From the NCBI GenBank assembly GCA_005784505.1, contig VCAZ01000027.1, forward strand, positions 111,001 to 175,000: a stretch of DNA of 64,000 nucleotides, read 5' to 3'. The notes under the pieces were generated by a model. It was given only the letters and a program-made list of their open reading frames with translations, had not been told where the DNA came from and ran no database searches. This stretch comes from Bagarius yarrelli (Eukaryota; Chordata; Actinopteri; Siluriformes; Sisoridae). How positions within the stretch are numbered: the first letter of the stretch is position 1; the number at the start of each line of letters is the position of its first letter. The translations under genes and the position numbers were made by a program. Of the stretch, positions 1-10,999 are shown piece by piece.

Positions 1-412
1 AGATTTTGGAATGTGGCTATTTACCCATAAGCATTAGTGATGTCATGCACTGAGGAGTAAGAAGGCCTAGTCTTTGCCCTTGATTAGTATGATTAGACTG
101 GGTTTATGCTACTTAAGCTCTTCTACATTAACCTTAACAAATGATGTCATCATGAAGCAGGCTTGTGCACAGGAGCATTGGCATAATCACGCTGCCACAG
201 GTTTAAGTCAGAGTCCCAGTGATGATAAATGGTCATGCTATAGCACACAAAAGCGTTATAAAACATTTAATTGTGTGGTTTCCAACGTCATGGTTTTAGT
301 GGTTTAGGGAAAGTCAACACATGGATGTAATGATCAGGTATCTACAGGTATCTAATATTTGGCTATATAGTGTAAATTTGAAATATATAAAATATTGTAA
401 TTTTTATCGAAC

Positions 413-594
413 CTGCTGCATGTCTGTTTCAGATTGCTGGCTGAGCTGTATGACTGGCAGCTCGGCGATTGAGGCTGCTATCCACTGCAGCACTGTTCTC
501 AGTTGGGGATCTGGACCCTGCCCCCATACATCAGTACTGACCACCAGTAAAGCCCTGTCCTCTTCTGTGTGGCCCCTCTCTAGTCGCATTGTCC
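413..594 (-). CDS. akap11: akap11 penultimate coding exon
   Basis: Codes residues 1708-1768. Acceptor TTTTGGCAG at 595-603; donor CAG|GTTCGA with GT at 412-411. The frame contains DPQLRTVLQWIAAS, the conserved C-terminal helix of AKAP11 and the related SPHKAP. The exon ends in phase 0 and the frame runs into a TAA six bases into the intron. The family normally continues for about 60 residues ending in an SLFDWLLE-type motif. No such exon was found in 1-412, so it is placed outside the window. Confidence 0.8.
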
Positions 595-973
595 CTGCCA
601 AAACAAACACACAAAAGGTCTGTTAAAAGCACAGATACACCCCAACTGCCATCAACGCGATCACAGTAGATAACCTCTATTTCAGCACACCCATAGCATA
701 AATCTGTTTCCCACACTCCTTCAGCAAATGGGGCCAGACGGCTGAGTCTGAAATTATCTGTAGACCCGCAGCGCTTGGACAGTTACAGGAGACAGGGCTA
801 TGAAACAACAGCAGCGTAGTTTGGACAAAGTAGCGGAACACTCCTACTGCCAAGTGTGATTCTCTGAAAAATGTCAGGGCCAAGCCCTACTGAGAGTACA
901 AATACGATACTTCACTATTTACCTTTATCACAAAACAGTTTTATGATGAGAACAAGAAATGGTCCATTACCAC

Positions 974-1017
974 CCATGACGTTCCTGGCCTCAGTTTCCT
1001 TTTCCTCTGTGTAATCA
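974..1017 (-). CDS. akap11: akap11 short acidic exon
   Basis: A 44-bp exon after a strong acceptor (TTCTTCTCCTATAG). It codes an acidic stretch beginning SDYTEEKETE that joins the preceding exon (AG|T = Ser) and the next one (G|GG = Gly). A second donor at 922-921 (AAAG|GTAAAT) would keep the same phase but add 17 mostly hydrophobic residues. The short form fits the acidic, polar family sequence better. Confidence 0.65.
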
Positions 1018-2128
1018 CTATAGGAGAAGAAACATCACTAGTGTAAGCAAACAGATCAAAAAGACAGCATGAATAAAAAAAAGGCCAAAAGGTTAAAGAA
1101 ACATGCAAGAGAGACATTTAGAACTGAAAGATAGAGGGAGGGATCAGTTTTTAGCAACCTTAGTTCTCAAAATGACCTGTTCCACTATTCACCTCTGGTA
1201 TTTTACCTTGCGAGACGCAAACGTCAGATTCCTTTGGTTCATTTCAGTGTCTAGAATTTGGCCTTTAAAAGGAATTTGGAATTAAATTTGTAAGGATTTT
1301 TTTTTTTATTAAAATGTATATGCGCTCATTAATGCATTAAATGACCAAACAGGAAGCAGACTGGGAAAACGTGTCGAATGTTGCTGTTGAGTAGGTCAAA
1401 TTTGGTTTTAGCCAAAACGTATGCTGACAGGACACATAAGATCTACATGAGATCATTTGTGTTCCAAGAAGATAAAGTTTTTTTATTAATAAATATGGAA
1501 ATAACTGAGCAGAATCTCTAAACCTTTTAGTTCTGTGGTTTAAGGAAAATATTTATAGCCAAAGATTTCAAATGAATTCGCTCAGAAGGGTTTTCCCAGG
1601 CGGCCACACAAATAAATCAACCCAAAGACAACAGTATCAGCTTTACTTCATCCTATTAGAGTCTCAATGTGCTACATCCAGATAACATTTTCCTATTCAG
1701 TGAAACGAAGCACTGACGGTGATCTCTGTTACCATTCAAACATCTCTGAGTCATTTTCCCAGTGGAACAGAATCCTTATGAGAAGCAGGGGCCAGAACAA
1801 TCTCCCATCACTCAGCCATGCAGCAGACAGCAAAGAGATTGTTCTATTGTCAGAGTAAAGATTTCACAAAGAACGAACAGAGGGAATTAACTTCCGACTC
1901 TTCCTACACCCACTCACATCATTTAATTTAATAATTCCACTTGTTTAAACCAAAGAATGGAGACCAACAAAAGAGCTGTTGTGTTCCTTGGTTTGTCTCT
2001 ACAAGGCAAAAGGTTGCTACAGTCACACAGACACATTTTTAACACTTGGTGATCAAAGCTCTTGCATCATGCAGACATTTGAGAAAGCCCACACTGACTA
2101 TACTAACAGCTTCCTGCTCTGGACCAAC

Positions 2129-2215
2129 CTGTCTGATGGGGAGAAGGATAAATGCTCTTCATAAACCTCTCCCTCTAACCCAAGACTGCTCCAGCTACTG
2201 CTGTTCCCATTACTG
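2129..2215 (-). CDS. akap11: akap11 exon with second WxxL motif
   Basis: Codes NGNSSSWSSLGLEGE followed by an acidic Ser-rich run, matching the conserved AKAP11 tail. The acceptor is a CAGCAG tandem (2218-2213), so the exon starts at 2215 or 2212. Both keep frame and differ by one serine. Donor ACAG|GTTGGT, GT at 2128-2127. Phase 2 in and out. Confidence 0.88.
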
Positions 2216-3023
2216 CTGTAGAAGAAAAGAGGACCGCTTAACACTGGACAAGCACATAAGACCACCAGGACCACCATAACCAGGTTATGGCTATGTCACT
2301 GTGGAGTTTACATATCCACATTAAAAAATCATTTTAAATGGCCGTCAAGTACACAAAAGCTATAATTTCACACTCCGGGTATCCTAGGAACAATGCCCCA
2401 GGATAAATAACTGCTTACAACCACGCCTTGAAATAAAAATATTTGATACCTGCAGGTGGCTTTCATTATCCAGAATAACTCAGTTAGGAAGTTAGGAAGT
2501 CTGAAGTCTGCCAAGTACTACTGTTTAATAATTGATATAATTAGTTTCTTATGCTAGGAGGAAGATTTCTATTACATTTCTAACTGAAAAATAACTGCAC
2601 TAGAATTATTTTTTTTCTGTTTGTGAGGACAAAAGGATCTCTAGGAAGAAAGAAAAAAAAAAAAAAACCTCACTTCATGGCCAAGATGACTCATTGTTTT
2701 AGGGAAACCTTAGCTGTATAAAGGCCTCAAGTTACTTTGCAAGATAGAAAAGTGCCAGAAATACAACAACAACCACCATGTCACAGGCTGCTTGAAAATG
2801 TGGACAATAAAAACACTTTTCCTGTCGTTTAAAATTAATCGTCTAATTTGTTTTTCTAATCTTTGACAACTATATCAAAAGAACCATTCTTCCAGCTGCT
2901 AAAACCATCATATAAATGCATTTAATTCTTTATCAATTTTATCTCATTCTGGCAATTTTAAAGTGTTCATGTTAGAAACTTGTGTGTAGAATTCCAGTCA
3001 ACCGAAATGAACCTGAAATGTAC

Positions 3024-3179
3024 CTGTCACTTAGATGATGGAAGCTACTGCTTTCATCAGGATGGTCTTCTTCAAAACTCAGATTAGACCAGCTGCCAAG
3101 ACTGTCATCTCCCACGCTTAGATTTAACTGCTGATTGACAGTCGACTCGGTAACATTGACACTCTCACTCCCAGGAACA
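3024..3179 (-). CDS. akap11: akap11 exon with LIR-type WSNL motif
   Basis: 156 bp, phase 2 in and out, about residues 1612-1663. Acceptor ATATTTTCCAG, donor ACAG|GTACAT. It contains DDSLGSWSNLSFEEDHPDES, nearly the same as mammalian AKAP11 as remembered, and is the best single identifier of the C-terminal part of the gene. Confidence 0.93.
3080..3091 (-). other. akap11: Candidate LC3-interacting motif (WSNL)
   Basis: Trp-Ser-Asn-Leu preceded by DDSLGS and followed by SFEEDHPDE: a W-x-x-L core in an acidic, serine-rich setting as expected for an LC3/GABARAP-interacting region. AKAP11 is a known selective-autophagy receptor for PKA RI. That this is the motif used is inferred. Confidence 0.6.
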
Positions 3180-3535
3180 CTGGAAAATATAGAGTGACTA
3201 TGCAATTAAAAAAAACAGCAGAGAAACTTCACATGTAACATGTTTTTTTCTAACAACGAAACATGTAATTATATGTTTTTGTTTAATCTACATTAAGGAC
3301 TAAAATTAATATTATAAAATCATAAATCATAATTACCAACATAAAAGCAACTGAATATTTGTATTTCAGTCAAGTTACTAACCAGAATCTTTCCAGGATT
3401 ACACCAGCACAGGAAATGTTAATGACTAATGAACCCACAATATTCGGGTAACCGAAGTGCCACATTTCGAAAGATGTACGATCATTACAAGTTGTTACAA
3501 ACATACTTTACGAGATTAGTCATCGTTATGTTTAC

Positions 3536-6500
3536 CTGAGGTTGATAGTTTGGCAGATGTTGGACAGTGCAGACGTCATTATGTCTGTGGTAAGGTTTTC
3601 TGCAAAGCTTGCACCATCATGACCGATCCCACTGTCCGCATTTAAGCTAGTGCTGCTATGGTCCTTCTTAGCTTTCTCGAATGCCGCAGATACCATTTCC
3701 TCAGCAAATACGGCTCTTTTCTCCAGATCTATGTGGATTTTGGGAATTTCGAGTGTAACCATTGCGTCCACGGAGTCTTGCTGTATCCTTTTCTGCGTTC
3801 CGTGGTACTTCATGTGACAGTTATTGCAAAGGGAGCAACCTCTTCCCTGGCAGTACCGGCAAGCTTTGTACACCTCAGTCAACTTCTCGGTGAAGGAGCT
3901 AAGTTCCAAAGATCTTTTCCTTTCTGCTGTCTGTAAAGCTGTAGGCCCCAGAGTCATTTCCAAAGTGTCATCAACAATCTTCCTGGCATAATGTTCAATT
4001 ACTTGCATAACCCCATTATTGTAATTTCCATCATTTAAGCTGCTGGTGCTATGATACTGCCTGTTTTTCCCAGTGTATGGTAGCACTGAACATGAAAACG
4101 CAGGGTTGATTACATTTTCAGCCACATCTTCAGCATTTGACTTCCTGTACAGACACGAGTCTGTAAGCGATTTAGGAAGCCTAATCGAGGACATTCTTAG
4201 CTTTCTCGTGACGTCACATGTAATGTTGTAGGCCAAAGACTCTGCAAAATTAACAAGTTCCCTGTACTCCTTCCTACCAATGTTTTCAACATCTTGACAA
4301 ACACACAGCATGGACTCCACAGTGGAGGCTTCTTTTGCGCGTGTAACTATGGCAGAAGAGGATTCAGACAGCGGAATCTCACAAACGCTACCGCTGGCCT
4401 CAAGGTGTAAATGCCGGGATGAGCTACGTCTCGAAGGGGACTTCTGCTTTATTTTCTGTGCAGCATGTGCTAAACCTGATTTGATGGATGTATAAGCCAG
4501 CTGACTGGCATACTGGTCCAGGATAAGTTCTCTGTTTCCCCTATCTTTTTTAAGTACCTTGATAACGTATCCAGCGTACTCATCAGAAACACTTTCGCAG
4601 GTTGGGTACTCAGATTGGGTTGAGCTTCTACTTGAAAGGTTACTCTGAGGAATGGGAACTAAAAGACTGAGATCACTTGACCACTGGTTATGTTTGCTGA
4701 CCAAGTGACAGTCATTCCAGTTACTATACTGATGCTTATCTGACTTCAAGGATCCTCTTTTGGGTGTTTTATGACTGCAGTTGCTAGACCTCATAATTCT
4801 CTTTACATCACTGATGACTTCTCCTGCAATTTCCCCAGCATATGTCCACAAAGAATTCAAAGTCTGTTTCGAAAATTGTGCACTGTGTAAAGCAAAGCCC
4901 TCATTGCCTTCTTTATTTTCTGGGTTACTTACATCACCAATGGTTAAAGTGTCCATCTCAGTGGCCATGGAAACAATATGACACGCCAAACGCTCAGCAT
5001 AACGCAGAGCCCCTTTCTCGATCATTTTATTTTCCACATTAAAACTTTGCTCTGTGTTATGAGTCACAGAGGAAGGACCATCTTCCAGCTCATCATCATC
5101 ATCATCTTCATTGTCAACAGCTTCTTCAGAGAGGGACCTCATAAGCTTTAGCATGAATTCCTCTTTTTCTGAATCAGAGCTCTCTTCGAGTCCTGGAGTT
5201 GGCTCGTAATGTGGGGTGGGTGGCGGTGTTGCAGGAGAGAATTCCTTTGCAAGCTTGCCCTTGAGCTTTTTCGAAAACTGTTTAAGCTTTTTCTCACTTG
5301 AGATGTCTACTGGTTGCTGGGGAGTTGAGGGAGGAGTGCCAGGGCTTCCACTGGATTTTATTCTAGTACTGTATTTTAGCATGTCTTCTGAGACAACTTT
5401 TCTGCCTCCACGGTTGCCATTTTCAAAACTAGGAACTTCCAAAGTATCCTTCATAACAGCAGACTGGACTTCAAGTAAACACTTGTCGACTGTACATACA
5501 TTTCTTATGTCAGATTGACTTATTGTTTTATCTGTTTTTTTCTGTGATGTTTTCGACAGGATTTTCTGTGATACGGCTAAAGGTGGTGAACTCTGACATG
5601 CCACATCTTGGGATCTTGCTATTCCAGTATATGTAGCCAGACAATTTCCTATATTTTTACTTATTAAATCACCACAGTCATCCACTTTTTTTTTGATATT
5701 GCTTGTGGAGACAATGTCAAACGCTTCACTGACTATTGTCCCAACCATAACACCAGAAACTTTCTCAAAACCTTTTCCAACTGGAGGTTTCTCATATGCG
5801 TTTGTCGATGTGTTCGCAAGATTTCCACAAACATTACGAATTTTGGAAATGCCTAGAACTGACTCAGAAAAGGTTGCAGTGGATGTGTTTGAAGTAGAGG
5901 TTACTGCCCTTCCTGGGGAACAAATGCTTCTTTTAGGGCTGCTCTGGCATGTGTGACTAACACTGGACTTATACTGACACATTTCCTCTGGCTTCTGCAG
6001 GTAGGATAAGGCTTTGCCAGCAGCAGGGACTGTAACACAACTGGCCATTCCGGAAACGCAGTACAAAGCTTTCTTTACAGTGCAGCCATCTTCTTCTTGA
6101 TTTCCAGCCTGGACAAGCGACTGGGAATTTGGGTAACTTGACTGAGCATTGCAGATTTTTGTGGCCTGAGATGCATCTTCAGCACTGACATAGCAAATGT
6201 TGTCTAGTGACACACTTATGGCTGCCTGTGTTGTGAAAGTCCCATCAGCTTGTGATAGTTCTATGAAGGCTTCTTGAAGAACTGACTCAGAAAGGTCTGA
6301 AGCGTAGGAACAAACCACTTCCTCTTCTTGCTCAAAAGACCAGTCCTTTGGGGTAAGTGGTGTAGAAGGATGAGAGAATTGGCATACCTCCATAATTCCC
6401 TCAAATACTAATTCCTCAGCAAGATCAGCTGCAAATCTAGTGACCGTGTTGTTAAAAATCTGCTTTTTCACAAACAGAAACTCTTTCAGAGCTCCAGAGA

Positions 6501-7766
6501 CTGCTTCCCCGACAAGAAAACCAGCCAATCCGTTTATGGCACGCTCCTTTAACACATAAGCATGGCGCATTCCTATCTCTTGAAAGGCCATATGAAACAC
6601 TGAAGAGGTAAGCCTAGCAGCTAAATGGCAAAGTGTTGTAGTGCAGGATGACATGCCTCTTTGTAAATCTTTTAAGGCACTGCCAATGCTCATTTCCACC
6701 AAGTCTGTGGCAAACTTCTGAATCCCATCCTTAAGAGACTGCGAGGGTGATTTGGCAATAGTGACCGTCTCCTGAATATCGGACAGTTTCATCAGATGTC
6801 CATTAGTGTTTTTAAATTCTTTATGGCACACACAACTCAAGTTCTTGTTAATGTTAAAGTCAACAGGAGACGAGAACCCACAAACAGTTCCCAGAATTTC
6901 TTTCGAGAGATTGTTTGCAAAATCGGAATAAGTTTTATATAATGAACAAAGGTCCTGCGGTTTGCGCAATTCTGAAACATCTCCATCTAGTTTCCAAAAA
7001 CACTCCGAAGCTCCGCCATCTCCCAGTGGACTAAATGCGGACGAGTGAACTGGGCTGAAGAGTCCCCCGCTCTCTTCACAGGATGTCCTCACTGGTCGTG
7101 GGGAATCTGGAGCATCAGAGTGAATACTATACGGAGATCCTGGTTTAAGTGGAGTGGGCTTCTTAATATTGGCTGGAAGAGTCCTGTGGTCAAACTTTTG
7201 GGGGTTCATTGCTGATGTTGAGCCACTCTTCGTATTATGTTTACCACTGGAGCCGGCAGTTGTCTTTTTTTTCTGGGTAAGAAGAAAATGTTCTTTTGGC
7301 ACCTTCATAGTAGAATCAAAACACTGATCCAGGTCATCAAACTGATCAAAACTATCAAAAAACTCACACACTTCCGAGTCAGAATCTTCTACGCCCTCTT
7401 TAAGGACAGGGATCTTTGGAATGTCAAGCTTTGCTTTTAGACTCTTCTGATAACCAACCTCGTCCAAAAAAATGATAGGGCTTGGACTAGAGCAGTCTGA
7501 ATCGTCAGATTCGGTGAATGATGTAGAGGTAACACGACTTTTCAGTAGGTTATTTGGTGTGGATAGGTTAGAAACGCTCTCTGCATCTGTAGACCATGTT
7601 GTTGTTGACTTCTGTACTGATCCTGACAAATCAGAATTTGACTTCGGTCTACTCCTGGATTTCTTGGAGACAGAACTGATGATGATACGGGACCCAGATA
7701 CATCTTTAAAATGGGAGGGGAGCGTTTGGGAGGCCACATCTCTCTGGTTCCTTTTGTTATATACAA
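3536..7766 (-). CDS. akap11: akap11 giant central exon (AKAP220 scaffold)
   Basis: A single 4231-bp exon codes about residues 202-1611; a giant internal exon is a hallmark of AKAP11. Acceptor TTTTTATCTTGTAG, donor CTCAG|GTAAAC. The coding frame is open right through the acceptor (VYNKRNQRDVASQT), so translation comes in from the upstream exon and does not start here. Conserved blocks include CSSPSPIIFLDE, FDSFDQFDD, NPQKFDHRTLPANIKKPTP, FAADLAEELVFEGIMEVCQF and RELILDQYASQLAY. Several hydrophobic/amphipathic helices (for example VIEHYARKIVDDTLEMTLG) are of the kind that bind the PKA RII dimer, as the family does. A Cys-rich patch, CRYCQGRGCSLCNNC, lies near 3807-3860; its role is unknown. No membrane segment or enzyme fold is visible. 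Confidence 0.96.
7345..7365 (-). other. akap11: FFAT-like VAP-binding motif in akap11
   Basis: EFFDSFD preceded by the acidic tract EDSDSEVC. This fits the FFAT consensus (EFFDAxE with an upstream acidic flank) by which proteins bind VAPA/VAPB on the ER. The match is seen in the sequence; VAP binding by the fish protein is inferred. Confidence 0.6.
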
Positions 7767-7965
7767 CTACAAGATAAAAATAGTCATAATAACAATTAGT
7801 AAATTTTTAAAGATTAGTCAAAAAAAAAAAAAATTAAATAAAGTTTTTATACAACATACTTAAAACAGGATGAGAGATAGCTCTTAACATTGATAAATAT
7901 CAGTAGTGGATCTGTGGTTCAGTTACATGGGTATAATGGACATGTGGTGAAAAGTTGTGAGTAAC

Positions 7966-8209
7966 CTGTCTCCTCCTCGTCAAGATGTTCGAAAGCTGTG
8001 ACAAAATCCTCCTCAATAGAAGAGACAGACTGATTGGTGTCATCATCCTCGGCATGACATGACTCTGATATGACCCTTTGCAGAGACTGTACCTCCAGAG
8101 CGTATCTGATCCCTGCTGTATAGCGGCTCACTAAACCCAGCATAGTGCAAACACTGATCTGTTGAGGGCTGCCATGCCTCAGTATGCACATGGCTCTGGA
8201 TGAGTTAGT
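7966..8209 (-). CDS. akap11: akap11 coding exon 5
   Basis: 244 bp, phase 0 in, phase 1 out (ACA G|TT GTA into the giant exon). Acceptor CCTAATTGCAG, donor GACAG|GTTACT. Carries DDDTNQSVSSIEEDFVTAFEHLDEEET, a very conserved acidic stretch of AKAP11, here split by a glance at EDFVTAFEHL. About residues 121-201. Confidence 0.94.
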
Positions 8210-8937
8210 CTGCAATTAGGAAATCAAAAATTCTTGTAAAAACATCGCACTGTGTGGGCTAAACATGTTTCAGAAAGCATACACAAGTTTTTTTCTAGGC
8301 CTGCAATCAGTCTGTGGCTTGATCTGAAGATTTGGCAGCCTACAAAATAGGCTGTATTGTCACCCAAAGAACATACCACACACTTAGATAACCGCAACTT
8401 ACCATCAAAGACATTTAATACCTAAGAAATGAAATGATTCACCTTGAAACACACACAAGCATGCAAACTAGGAGTGGGTGATATGAAGGTATAGGTCATC
8501 ACCGCAGAATAAATTGTCAGCCGTAATTATTTGTTTTTTATTCTGTGCATACCACAACAGTTTAAATAAGCGAGCGTAGCTAACTTACACGCAACGTGCA
8601 TAAGTCTGAGCAAGACACTGCGTGTAAGACTGAGAAAAAAAAAGTTGTCAAAAACATTTAAAATAAAAAGGAAGGGACGAGGATTGTTTATGGTTCATGG
8701 TAAGTTCATATTTACTATATTTATCAAGCCCAGAATAAAAGAAAAAGTAAAAAAAAAAAATTAGTAATTTTTTAGTATAGAAGTATTTAATATAATATAA
8801 AGAGCTTTATGCTGATATTCCAGAATAACTACCTATTATAATAACAATATAATATAATATTTTGTTACCTTGGAAAATAAAAGTACTCATACTGTGAAAT
8901 AAAACTTTGGTTTATACCACCAACCCCTAATGCATAC

Positions 8938-9069
8938 CTGAGAGGTTGTGTCTTTCCTGTCTATGTTTCGCTTCGGATCCTTGATGAGCAGCACTTCTTC
9001 ATCTTTGAGAGTATGAATATGTAGGGACCTTAGCAACTCCGACAATTCAGTAGAGAGAGAAACCACAGC
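8938..9069 (-). CDS. akap11: akap11 coding exon 4
   Basis: 132 bp, phase 0/0, residues 77-120. Acceptor CATATAG, donor TCTCAG|GTATGC. The frame reads AVVSLSTELSELLRSLHIHT and then a Lys/Asp-rich run. This lines up with the human segment around AAVSLELPDILNSLHF recalled from memory. Confidence 0.88.
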
Positions 9070-9208
9070 CTATATGGATCACGGTTAGATGAATGTATTT
9101 ATTATGGTGCAGTTTCATACATTTTTAGTAACATGCTGTCAGCATCATAACCAGCAGAAAATTATCTATTAAATTTAGTCTGCAAACTGTAGGATTTAAA
9201 GCACTTGC

Positions 9209-9262
9209 CTGAACTGTGAAATCCACCCCCTCTGTAGAACTAGGGAAACATATGAAATGTAT
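9209..9262 (-). CDS. akap11: akap11 coding exon 3, followed by a GC donor
   Basis: 54 bp, phase 0/0, 18 residues (IHFICFPSSTEGVDFTVQ). Strong acceptor GTTTTGTCTTGTAG. The downstream intron starts with GC (GTTCAG|GCAAGT, 9208-9207), the usual form of the rare GC-AG intron class. Similarity to the human exon (TFLGFNEETDAAHIQ) is modest, but the phase and position fit. Confidence 0.78.
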
Positions 9263-9706
9263 CTACAAGACAAAACACAGTCGTGTGAATTATTACATTT
9301 TGATAATGCAAAGATTAACAATGAATATTGCAAGATAAAGCATTTGCAGAGAAACAGAATCAGGCCATATTTACTCAATGTTTACCAGTGACGCACTTTT
9401 TAAACACATTCGTTTGCATATGACACAACTTTTGCCATGCAATGCATGATAACATAAGAGTATGAACCGATGAATTTTACACATTTAGCGCAAGAGCCTA
9501 GTGACCGACCTTAAGATTACTGGCATATTTTTAGAATATTTTAAATAGATATCACGGTGTTTGTTTGTTAGTTTGTTTAGCTTTATTGGCCCCTTAAAGG
9601 AAAGTAAACTCAACAGTCACAAATCACAACCGAACAAACAACACACAATCTACAGGCAGCACCTTCTTATATAAAACACAGCACTTCAATCAGATTAAGA
9701 ATCCAC

Positions 9707-9945
9707 CTAACTAAAAGTAAAAAAAAAAAAACCTTTAAAACATTTTGTTTTTCCATCAGGTGCACCTGAACCAACGCCCGAGGGCAGCAAGTGAAATTGC
9801 TTTTGTAATGGATGGTCCAAATTCATTGAAATTGAATGTGCTTTTGTTAAAACATCTCCATGATCAATTTCAATCTGTTGATTCATTCCAATAACATTTC
9901 CTGCCACTTTGTCAAGAAACCTCACCCTTTTCCTATTTGACAATG
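9707..9945 (-). mobile_element. LINE ORF2 C-terminal remnant
   Basis: Open minus-strand frame inside an akap11 intron. It ends with DHPLQKQFHLLPSGVGSGAPDG and then a KT-C-FK run, the pattern seen at the C terminus of fish LINE reverse-transcriptase proteins (HPLF..F.LLPSGRRYR.P..KTNR.K.SF). Only the tail survives, followed by an A-rich stretch on that strand. It is not an akap11 exon. Confidence 0.55.
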
Positions 9946-10169
9946 TGAGATTACCGAACTAGGCTTCAATACAGAAAGAAAACACTTATTCAATAAAAGA
10001 CTTACAAAATAAAGTAAACAGAAAAAGATTTTTCTGAAATTGTTTCACAAACAACTGACATTCGCTTCAAAGTCATCGAATTATCCCAAAATTCACCAAC
10101 TGTATATCAACCCTGGTCTTAATGTTGATTTTCTTAAATCAATTAATAAGGAAGGACAGAATACTCGAG

Positions 10170-10336
10170 ATTTACATTTACATTTACACGCTTATCCAGA
10201 GCGACTTACATTTATCTCCTATACGACCGAAGTGCCTTGCTAAGGGGCCCAACAGGGGCAGCTTGGTTGTGCTGGGAATCGAACCTCGATCTTCCAGTTA
10301 GCAGTCTAACACCTTAACCGCGGAGCTACCACTTTT
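10170..10336 (-). repeat. tRNA-derived SINE (family A), copy 1
   Basis: Read on the minus strand it has a tRNA-like head (GGTAGCTCCGCGGTTAAGG, box B GGTTCGATTCCC) and the tail TAAGTCGCTCTGGATAAGCG near 10190-10205. Other family A copies are listed below. Confidence 0.75.
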
Positions 10337-10776
10337 ACAGATAAACTCAGAAGCAATTTTATACTTTATAATCAACAATTTTTGTATATAAATTGAAAAA
10401 AGTTATTTCAAAATAAAGAAGTTAACCCGGCCTGTGGGTGAAACCACCAATGCGAGCTTACATAGCCCAGAACTCGACACACAAGTAAATAACAGTATCA
10501 AATTAATGTTATAAATATCTGCCAACTCTGGAAAGGCCAAACAGAGTTTAAGAATAAAGAAAAATAAAGAAAAAGTTGCACATGTCGAGCAACGAAGTGA
10601 CAGGATACGATACAGGAAGCAGCACATTTTTTATGGACATGCACAAAAGTTAACCAGCTTAAAATGTAAACGTTAAGAAGGGAAACGACTCCGCTGTTAC
10701 ACCTCAGTCTCCTCTGGAAACTGTAGTAACAGTAAAGCTTGTTTTTTGTTTGTTTGCTTTTATATATTATTCTTAC

Positions 10777-10887
10777 TTGTTGCAGACACTGTGACTCTCG
10801 AGTGTGCTGCTCTGGCACCACATTGCTCAGCTCTTTCCTGTTCTTTAAAAGGCTCCTCAGGGACAGGGCTGAACTCTCACGGATGGT
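10777..10887 (-). CDS. akap11: akap11 coding exon 2
   Basis: 111 bp, phase 0/0, residues 22-58. Donor CAACAA|GTAAGA; acceptor TATTAATAG. Contains LRSLLKNRKELSNVV and ends ESQCLQQ. This matches the AKAP11 N-terminal SVKSLLQSQKELC...LQQ block in sequence and exon phase. Confidence 0.85.
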
Positions 10888-10999
10888 CTATTAATACAAA
10901 CACAAAGCAAATAGTAAGCCGTCAGTTCATTCATTTGAGTTTAATCGCTACTAGAACAAGTATAATGACAATTAGGACACAGCACAGCCTAGGATGTTA

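Noticed and set aside
1..412. akap11 terminal coding exon
   Set aside because: No frame on the minus strand resembles the expected C-terminal helix and SLFDWLLE-type end.
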